Made by a program: the position numbers and the translations under genes | Part shown: one piece after another, positions 57,934-64,000 of the stretch | Numbering within the stretch: the stretch's first letter is position 1 | How the letters are laid out: the number at the start of each line of letters is the position of its first letter | Assembly (NCBI GenBank): GCA_036924285.1 | Contig: JAYKYS010000039.1 | Location: forward strand, 62,001 to 126,000 | Direction of reading: 5' to 3' | From: Asterella californica | Lineage: Eukaryota; Streptophyta; Marchantiopsida; Marchantiales; Aytoniaceae | DNA: 64,000 nucleotides | Notes under the pieces: generated by a model | Seen by the model: the letters and a program-made list of their open reading frames with translations, nothing else | The model's database searches: none | What the model was told of the DNA's origin: nothing

Positions 57934-60900
57934 CTAAGTTTTCACTCCGTCCTCGGAGTGAACGATGACTTTCCTTTGATGAAAGAGCTTGAGCTTGTCG
58001 TGATTCACTCGGTCAAACCTCCGTCCTCCTAGCTCTTTCAAGTCGTATGTAAAATTACTCCACACCTTCTCGATGATGAAAGGACCAAAGTAACGGGGAA
58101 GGAACTTCTTCCTAGCTCTCTTATACCTAATGGCATCAAAAAGCATTACCAGATCTCCTTCCTTGAACGGCTTCACTTCTCTCTTACCGAGACGCTTGTC
58201 GTAATATTTCTTCTGACGTTCTTGCGCCTTCTTCATCTGAACCATTGCCACCACTCGTGCTTCCTCCAACTCCAATAGTTGCTCTCTTCTAGACTTCTCG
58301 GCTGCTGCTCCAATCGACCTCTTTAACCTCTTATGGACAGTTTGAAAGGTAGGTAAATCAAATTGTATGGGCAACTTCGATTCCACACCGTAAACAAGAT
58401 GAAAAGGAGTGTACCCCGTCGAAGTCTTCGTAGTAGTCCTATACTCCCACAAGATTGCATGTAACCTCTTATCCCAGTTGTGCTTCGCATCCTCCATATC
58501 AGCATCCTTGGCCAGCATCGTACACAAGGTATGATTGGTCTTCTCAGCTAACCCGTTAGCGTTCGGTTTGTAAGAAGTTGTCACTCGCGGCTTGATGGAG
58601 AAATGTTCCAACATAGCGGTTGTGATGCTTCCCACAAATTCACCTCCTCTATCAGAAACCAACTCAATAGGGCATCCAAACCTAGTAATGATCCGTTCCC
58701 ATAAGAAACGACCAACCTCTTCCTCACTTGTGGCTTTAAGGGGTCTGGCTTCCACCCACTTGGTCAGATAGTCGGTTGCAATCACGATATATCTGTTGCC
58801 ACGAGGGGTCTTGTTTAAAGGGCCGACATGATCAATTCCCCACTTCTCAAACGGACCTAACACAGGAACTGATCTCAAGGGAGGAGTGCTAGTAGACTTC
58901 TTGGCAAAGGCTTGGCACACATCGCAAGTTCTGCAATACTCCAAACAGTCCTTGAAAATACCCTTCCAATGATATCCTGCGTCTAAGATTTTGAAAGCCG
59001 TCACCTTACCAGCAAAGTGACCACCACATACAGGTCCATCGTGGAACTCCAGCATCAACCTCGCAGCTTCCTCCTTGCCCACAGCTCGTCGTAGCAGTCC
59101 ATCAGCACCTTGATGAAAAAGAACTCCTTCAACAATGGTGTATGGCTTACACCTTCTCATTAGAGCATTCTTCTCTCTCGCTCGCATACCTTCAGGAAAT
59201 GATCCATCAGAAAGGAAATTCCACACCTCCTTGTACTCTTCCGGCACCTCGCTGCTCAACGTGATGGTCATCAAGTCTTCATCCGGAAAAGTATCATCTA
59301 ATGGTTCTTCCCCCAATTCATCGTAAGCTCTAGACAACAAATCTGCGTTGGCATGCTTCCTCCCCGGTCTATCCTCAATGACGTAATCATATTCTGCCAT
59401 AAGGATCTTCCATCGAGCTATCCTTCCCTCCGCGTTGGGCTTATTGAAGATGTACTTCAAAGCTTTGTGATCAGTCACTATAGAAAATTTTCCTCCTAAC
59501 AAATAGTGCCGAAACTTCTTCAAAGCAAAGATTACGGCCAACCCTTCTCTCTGTGTCACAGAATAGTTCTTCTCAGCCTGCACCATCTGTCTACTAGCAT
59601 AAGCTATTGGATGGTCGTGTCCATTCTCATCTAACTGACTCAAGGTACATCCAATCGCAACATTGGATGCATCAGTATAAACGATGAATGACTTACTCCA
59701 GTCAGGTTTGGCGAGGATTGGGGCTATCACCAATGCCTTCTTCAACTCTTCAAACGCCTCCTTAGCCTTCTGATCCCGAAGTATCAGCTCGAAGACTACA
59801 CCCTTCTTCATGTAGTTGGTCAACGATTGAGCTTTATTGGAAAAAGATGAGATGAATCTACGATAATATCCCACCATCCCGAGAAATTGTCTCAACTTGG
59901 TCAAGCTAGTAGGAAATGGTAGTTCGACTATCTTCTTCACCTTGTCTGGATCCACTCCAATTCCATTTTTGGAGACGATGTGCCCCAACAGCAAGCCCTC
60001 CTCACATCCAAAAATGCACTTTTCTGGATTCAGAGATGCATTAGCTTGCTCCAATCGCTCTAATACTTTGATCAGATGATCAAAGTGATCCTCCTTCCGC
60101 CCATACACACAAAAGTCATCAATGAAGTCTCTAACAAACTTCCCAAGAAACGGTTCGAACACTTTGTTCATGAACCGTTGAAACGTAGCTGGAGCATTAC
60201 ATAACCCGAACGGCATCACGCGAAACGCAAATGTACCCCACGGAGTAGTGAAGGTCGTTAAGTGTTGATGCTCAGGGACTATATGGATCTGGTTATATCC
60301 ACTATAACCGTCTCCAAAACTGTACCATTCGTGACCTGCGACTTCTTCCAAGATCTCATCGATGAATGGCAACGGGTAGTAATCCTTCTTCGTGACTGCA
60401 TTCAACTTCTTGTAATCCACACATACACGAAGCTTACCGTTCTTCTTCTTCACGATCACGATGGGCGATACCCATTCTGAATTCTCCACTTCGTAAATGA
60501 ACCCAGCTTCCTTCAGTTTATCAATCTCTTCTTTGACGATCACTGCTGTTGGCGGGCTGATCCTCCGTTGCTTTTGTCGAACAGGTCTCGCGTCCTCCTC
60601 CACGTCGATCCGGTGCGTCTCCAATGTCACCTCCTTCAGATCTTTATAGCTGAAAGCAAACACGTGGATGTACTTCCTGAATATCTCCAAGAACCTTCTC
60701 TTCTCTTCCGAAGTCACCTTGGGACCAAACTTGATGGTTGCTAGTCTTCGCTCTAGCTCCTCTCCACTTAATTTTGTTTTGTCCGGGTCCTTCTCAACAG
60801 ATGGACGAGGGAGCAAATCAATAGCTCCAATATGAGGCGTGATACAATCCATATCAAACTCTTCATCTTCTGACGTCCCCTCATCAGAAGAACCACCTGT

Positions 60901-61140
60901 ATCTACTCCGGAGACACTTCCACTGTCTTCGGTTTTTGACTCCCAATAGTCGCTGGTTGGTCTATCAGAATCAGAAGTTACACAGCCACCACTTGAGAGA
61001 GGCACCTTCACTCGATGGTCGCTAGGTCCTATCCTCAAGTAACCTTTGTGCCATCTATCAGTTGTACGAACGGCTCTCAACCAAGGTCTTCCAAGGAGCA
61101 AGTCATAGCTGGAATCTTTCAGAATTTGAAAAGACATCAA
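57934..61140 (-). CDS. Element H pol: reverse transcriptase, RNase H, integrase
   Basis: The frame is open for 1068 codons. Residues about 1-25 are the end of the protease (YDLLLGRPWLRAV). An acidic linker follows. The reverse transcriptase runs from about 160 to 400: RVCVDYKKLNAVT, GDGYSGYNQI with the motif A Asp, FGLCNAPATFQRFM, and FIDDFCVYG with the double Asp at 341-342. RNase H has FIVYTDASNVAIG and a later VTDHKALKYI. Integrase has an HHCC zinc domain (HDGPVCGGHFAGK...CRTCDVCQAF) and a core with GIDHVGP, VSDRGGEFVG and NGLAEKTNH. The C-terminus is basic with no chromodomain. It copies and integrates the element. It is in the same frame as gag-protease upstream, separated only by a TAG. 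Confidence 0.9.
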   Translation of the reverse strand: MMSFQILKDSSYDLLLGRPWLRAVRTTDRWHKGYLRIGPSDHRVKVPLSSGGCVTSDSDRPTSDYWESKTEDSGSVSGVDTGGSSDEGTSEDEEFDMDCITPHIGAIDLLPRPSVEKDPDKTKLSGEELERRLATIKFGPKVTSEEKRRFLEIFRKYIHVFAFSYKDLKEVTLETHRIDVEEDARPVRQKQRRISPPTAVIVKEEIDKLKEAGFIYEVENSEWVSPIVIVKKKNGKLRVCVDYKKLNAVTKKDYYPLPFIDEILEEVAGHEWYSFGDGYSGYNQIHIVPEHQHLTTFTTPWGTFAFRVMPFGLCNAPATFQRFMNKVFEPFLGKFVRDFIDDFCVYGRKEDHFDHLIKVLERLEQANASLNPEKCIFGCEEGLLLGHIVSKNGIGVDPDKVKKIVELPFPTSLTKLRQFLGMVGYYRRFISSFSNKAQSLTNYMKKGVVFELILRDQKAKEAFEELKKALVIAPILAKPDWSKSFIVYTDASNVAIGCTLSQLDENGHDHPIAYASRQMVQAEKNYSVTQREGLAVIFALKKFRHYLLGGKFSIVTDHKALKYIFNKPNAEGRIARWKILMAEYDYVIEDRPGRKHANADLLSRAYDELGEEPLDDTFPDEDLMTITLSSEVPEEYKEVWNFLSDGSFPEGMRAREKNALMRRCKPYTIVEGVLFHQGADGLLRRAVGKEEAARLMLEFHDGPVCGGHFAGKVTAFKILDAGYHWKGIFKDCLEYCRTCDVCQAFAKKSTSTPPLRSVPVLGPFEKWGIDHVGPLNKTPRGNRYIVIATDYLTKWVEARPLKATSEEEVGRFLWERIITRFGCPIELVSDRGGEFVGSITTAMLEHFSIKPRVTTSYKPNANGLAEKTNHTLCTMLAKDADMEDAKHNWDKRLHAILWEYRTTTKTSTGYTPFHLVYGVESKLPIQFDLPTFQTVHKRLKRSIGAAAEKSRREQLLELEEARVVAMVQMKKAQERQKKYYDKRLGKREVKPFKEGDLVMLFDAIRYKRARKKFLPRYFGPFIIEKVWSNFTYDLKELGGRRFDRVNHDKLKLFHQRKVIVHSEDGVKT

Positions 61141-61143
61141 GGT

Positions 61144-62775
61144 CTATACCCCCATAACCGACACCACTACTTTCTCTAGGACTCCGAGAGGTCTCACCCT
61201 TTGCTTGTTTGCCATACCAACAATGATGCTCGCCGGTCTCGTGGGTTTCATCCCCAACCGCTTCATCAAACGTTCAGATATCGCATTCACAGCAGAACCT
61301 CCGTCCACCAATACATCAGGTACAAAGTGTCCATTCAAACGAACCTCGATCTTGGATGCTTTAGTGCATACCTCAGAGGCTTGAGCATCCACTACACCAA
61401 CTCCCACACTTGAGACGTTGATCTTGCCCTTAGATTTCTTCTTCTTGGTCCTTCGCGAGCTCAATCCTCCTCGAAGCTCTCTCCTCAAGCTTGGGTTGAG
61501 TGCGATCAATTGACCCACCGTTATGTTGGCTTTTTGCGTGCCAACATCCTCCACTACGTCATATCTAGGTTGAGCAGCTGAAATGGTGAAATCCTCCATT
61601 CCCAGCTTCTTCCTAGGCTCCTTCTGAGAAGAAGACATAGTGCTGGAACGAGTGCTCCTACTTTGAGAATCCCCAATGATCATAGGTTCCTCTGAAAACC
61701 TCGTCCTCTTCCTCTCGTGAGCTAAGAGTTCCACTTGAGAGTAAGAGCATTCTCCTCTCTCATAAACGTTTGGCACTTTCACCGCATCGATTGTGGCAAC
61801 TCCTTTGTCTTTGTTTTGTGGCGGGACTCCTCCGCCCATATTTCCTCTTGTACCCTCATTGTTCCGTCCTCCATTTTGGATGGAGTGTGGACAATTCCTT
61901 TGAAAATGAGGACCACCACATCCGTAGCACAAGATACCACCGAATTCATTTTGAGGCCCTCGATTGAAATTTCCTCCATAACCTCGTTGGCCTCCTCCTC
62001 CTCCTTGGTTCCTCCGCTCTTTCAACTGCACTACATTGATCTTCAGATCCGCCAACGTTTCTGTTATCTGTCTTAGTTCATCTTGAAGATTAGGCGCCGG
62101 AGGGTTGACAGCAACCACAGCAGGTGTGTTAACCACAGCAGAGGTGTTAACCACAGTAGGCGTCGGGATTCTCTGAGCAGCTCTACCACCGAGTGTAATC
62201 CCTGCAACACTTGCCGCCTTTGCTTCTCCTAGAAGAACGTCATCATCTTCCAAACTCTCTTCCATTCGAACTGCAATTTCAATCGCCTTCGCCTTAGTGG
62301 TGGGCTTCTCGTACTTCACCTGAGTTCTGATTTGAGGCCTCAAACCTGCCACAAAGTTCTTGGTAAGCATGGCCACAATTCCCACCATTGTAGCCTCCAC
62401 ATTATCACCACTCTTCTTCAGTATAGTCTTGAAACGAGCCTCCAACTTCTCGGTCCTTTTTGCGTAAACCCTCACCTTCTCAGCATCTCCTTGCTTCAAG
62501 AAGGTCACCTCGGTCATGAGCTTCTCATAGCTCTCATCCGGCAGAAAGTTCTCAATTAGGGCCTCCGTCAAGCTTTCCCATGTATCCATCTCAATCTTGT
62601 TCCTTCTGTATTCCTCATACCAAGTCAATGCGGTATCCTCTAGGAAATCAGGTAATAGTGATGCCCACTCTTCCTTCTTCCTCTCATGGTTTCCTATGCA
62701 TGCTCGCTTGAAATCTCGCACAAAGGTTTCTACATCCTCACCATCCTTTCCATAGAAAACCGGAAGCTTCCCCAT
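61144..62775 (-). CDS. Element H gag-protease, ending in an in-frame TAG
   Basis: From the ATG at 62775 (543 residues), though the frame is open about 35 codons further upstream and the true start may lie there. The gag capsid core is in residues about 1-200 (FVRDFKRACIGNHERKKEEW, LPDFLEDTALTWYEEYRRN, VRVYAKRTEKLEARFK). A Gly/Asn-rich linker and the knuckle CYGCGGPHFQRNC follow near 280. A charged linker leads to a retropepsin with VLVDGGSAVN near 490, where DGG replaces the usual DSG or DTG. The TAG at 61146-61144 falls inside the protease. Sequence after it continues the same domain in the same frame, so this is a point nonsense change or a readthrough site. Confidence 0.85.
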   Translation of the reverse strand: MGKLPVFYGKDGEDVETFVRDFKRACIGNHERKKEEWASLLPDFLEDTALTWYEEYRRNKIEMDTWESLTEALIENFLPDESYEKLMTEVTFLKQGDAEKVRVYAKRTEKLEARFKTILKKSGDNVEATMVGIVAMLTKNFVAGLRPQIRTQVKYEKPTTKAKAIEIAVRMEESLEDDDVLLGEAKAASVAGITLGGRAAQRIPTPTVVNTSAVVNTPAVVAVNPPAPNLQDELRQITETLADLKINVVQLKERRNQGGGGGQRGYGGNFNRGPQNEFGGILCYGCGGPHFQRNCPHSIQNGGRNNEGTRGNMGGGVPPQNKDKGVATIDAVKVPNVYERGECSYSQVELLAHERKRTRFSEEPMIIGDSQSRSTRSSTMSSSQKEPRKKLGMEDFTISAAQPRYDVVEDVGTQKANITVGQLIALNPSLRRELRGGLSSRRTKKKKSKGKINVSSVGVGVVDAQASEVCTKASKIEVRLNGHFVPDVLVDGGSAVNAISERLMKRLGMKPTRPASIIVGMANKQRVRPLGVLEKVVVSVMGV

Positions 62776-62992
62776 CTTAAATTCTTGATGTCTTCTCCTC
62801 TCCTCAACACGATATCTCTCTTCGTTTTCTAATATAGGATGAACATTACTAACTCCATGCGAGCATAATCAACCATCGGTAGCAAGAAAGGAAAGGGTTC
62901 CACCATAATCGCTTGTGCTATCTCCTCACCGAACGTATGCATGAGTCGCATCCTCATTGTCACCTTCTCCACCATCTGGATTACCATCTCCA

Positions 62993-63463
62993 TCATGCGT
63001 TAGCTGAATTTTCGTCTGAAGATGGCAGCTTCTCCGTTTCAACTCCTTGCTCCTCTCTCAATCTTCTAGACGTAGATGCCAACAGGGCAATCACGTCTCC
63101 ACACTCGTGCTCCTTTGGCAAACCTTCAATTCCACAGTTTGAGCAGATGTTTTCGTCTTTAAAAACACGCGAAGGAGACGATGGACCAACTCGGAGACCT
63201 AGATCGATAGAACTCCTTCCTTCACGAGGGTTTTCTCTCTTGAATCTCACGGGACAACTTGCTGCATAGTGACCCAACCCTCTACAAAAGTAGCACCACG
63301 GTTCTGCCCTCAACTTCTTCTTGGAAGAGTCTTGCTTGTTTCTCTCCGTTCTCTCTTCAAATTCGACCTTTAACTCTCTAGAACGTTCGTCCACACCCAC
63401 TATGACATCAAGATTTTGAGGAAGGTTCCTAAGCCTCACTACCCACTCTTTCTGACCCTCCAT
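62993..63463 (-). CDS. Element H accessory zinc-knuckle ORF upstream of gag
   Basis: A 156-residue frame from the ATG at 63463. The first third is charged and helical (VVRLRNLPQNLDVIVGVDER). Two Cys-rich motifs follow: CYFCRGLGHYAASC, a canonical C-x2-C-x4-H-x4-C knuckle, and CSNCGIEGLPKEHEC, a variant C-x2-C-x7-H-x-C. A nucleic-acid-binding role is likely from the knuckles. It lies about 220 bases before the gag ATG in another frame and could be a separate ORF or the N-terminal part of a longer gag after frame loss. Finding two knuckle regions, one here and one in gag, is unusual for a gypsy element. Confidence 0.6.
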   Translation of the reverse strand: MEGQKEWVVRLRNLPQNLDVIVGVDERSRELKVEFEERTERNKQDSSKKKLRAEPWCYFCRGLGHYAASCPVRFKRENPREGRSSIDLGLRVGPSSPSRVFKDENICSNCGIEGLPKEHECGDVIALLASTSRRLREEQGVETEKLPSSDENSANA

Positions 63464-64000
63464 GATCTTGACTTAAATTCGACCCCATGCAGATTTTGAT
63501 CGATTGGACTACCAGCTGAACTTCTGACAGCGATATCTTGAGCTCTGTAGCTCCAAAACTAGTGATCTTTGGATCAATAGATAGATCAGGAGCTTCTCCA
63601 GTCCGTCGTGAAGTTTCAAGGACGTCCGAGAAATACAGAGAAAATGACGATGACTGTAAACTCGATCAGAAAGCGAATCGTCTACACCTTCGGACTCTTA
63701 GTCTCTCCTCCTTTCAGTCTCAACGATAAGGACCATCACTCAAAGAACCCGATAAGAGTGATCTGATCCTCTACCCTCATGAACATATAGGATTATATGA
63801 ACCACTCTACTCTCAGATTTAAACTCTAACACTCGACACGTTCTCTTCAGCTGATTCTAACATCCTATGTGTACAGAATGTACAAGATGACCTCAAATGC
63901 ATCGTAGATGACAACCGGATACACGAATGGTTCTAAGGTCTCTAGCATGGCAGTAGCTCTAGCCTCTCCAAGAGTTCTCTCGATATGCTCTCTCATAACG
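63464..64000 (-). other. Element H 5' untranslated region
   Basis: No gene, and no match to the 3' LTR by eye, so the 5' LTR and primer-binding site lie outside the window. The open frame at 63538-63729 on the plus strand is unsupported. Confidence 0.45.

Larger units (their letters stand above)
57164..64000 (-). mobile_element. Element H: gypsy retrotransposon, nearly intact, runs off the window
   Basis: Read on the minus strand: an accessory zinc-knuckle frame, gag-protease, pol, polypurine tract (57922-57934, GGGGGTAAA side) and a 3' LTR (57164-57921). Pol is open for 1068 codons, and only one in-frame stop separates it from gag-protease. No chromodomain is present, so it belongs to a different gypsy lineage from element G. 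The 5' LTR lies beyond the right edge. It inserted into element G and is the youngest-looking element here. Confidence 0.82.

Overview
This is a nuclear window from a land plant, most likely a bryophyte and perhaps a liverwort. The only gene that looks intact is a four-exon NLR immune-receptor gene whose N-terminal domain is an alpha/beta-hydrolase (HNL type, an architecture reported from liverworts and other non-seed plants). Spliceosomal introns, copia and gypsy elements with plant-type primer-binding sites, and a chromodomain integrase support a plant. The species call is inference. Almost everything else is transposable elements, mostly broken and nested in one another. Element letters A-I are mine.

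Layout. 1-4634: the 3' part of a long LTR-like segment carrying a decayed reading frame (conserved N-terminal domain, charged linker, coiled coil), related to the 693-residue frame at 37.9-40.0 kb. 4636-9871: element A, a gypsy-like element with gag but no pol and 2-kb LTRs. 9872-13.4 kb: a decayed non-LTR retrotransposon with an N-terminal CCHH finger, reverse transcriptase, zinc knuckle and restriction-like endonuclease, followed by a 346-bp MITE-like insertion and duplicated non-coding DNA. 17143-22026: element E, a Ty1/copia element on the minus strand with 219-bp LTRs, primer-binding site, polypurine tract and a perfect 5-bp target duplication. 23068-27367: the NLR gene. 27.4-31.8 kb: mostly featureless AT-rich DNA with a 3 x 118-bp tandem repeat. 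31.8-35 kb: element I, a decayed gypsy element (minus).

35421-50459: element C, a second copy of the A family. Its 5' LTR is split by element B (36408-45191, minus), a gag-only relative with 1.17-kb LTRs. B's internal region contains a 5.3-kb insert D (37578-42920), bounded by an 18-bp inverted repeat and made of an LTR-like segment with an open 693-residue frame, a tRNA-Asp-type primer-binding site and a gag frame. 50460-53017: element F, a gypsy pol remnant whose protease segment is inverted in place. F is cut at 53017 by element G (minus, chromodomain gypsy), and G is cut near 57.16 kb by element H (minus, nearly intact gag-pol with one in-frame TAG), which runs off the right edge.

How they relate: A, B, C and F share one gag-pol superfamily. 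A, B and C keep only gag and probably depended on pol from relatives such as F. The insertion order on the right is F, then G, then H. In the middle it is C, then B, with D inside B. The most unusual items are the reading frame upstream of the primer-binding site (seen twice), the restriction-like-endonuclease retrotransposon in a plant, and the inverted-repeat-bounded insert D.
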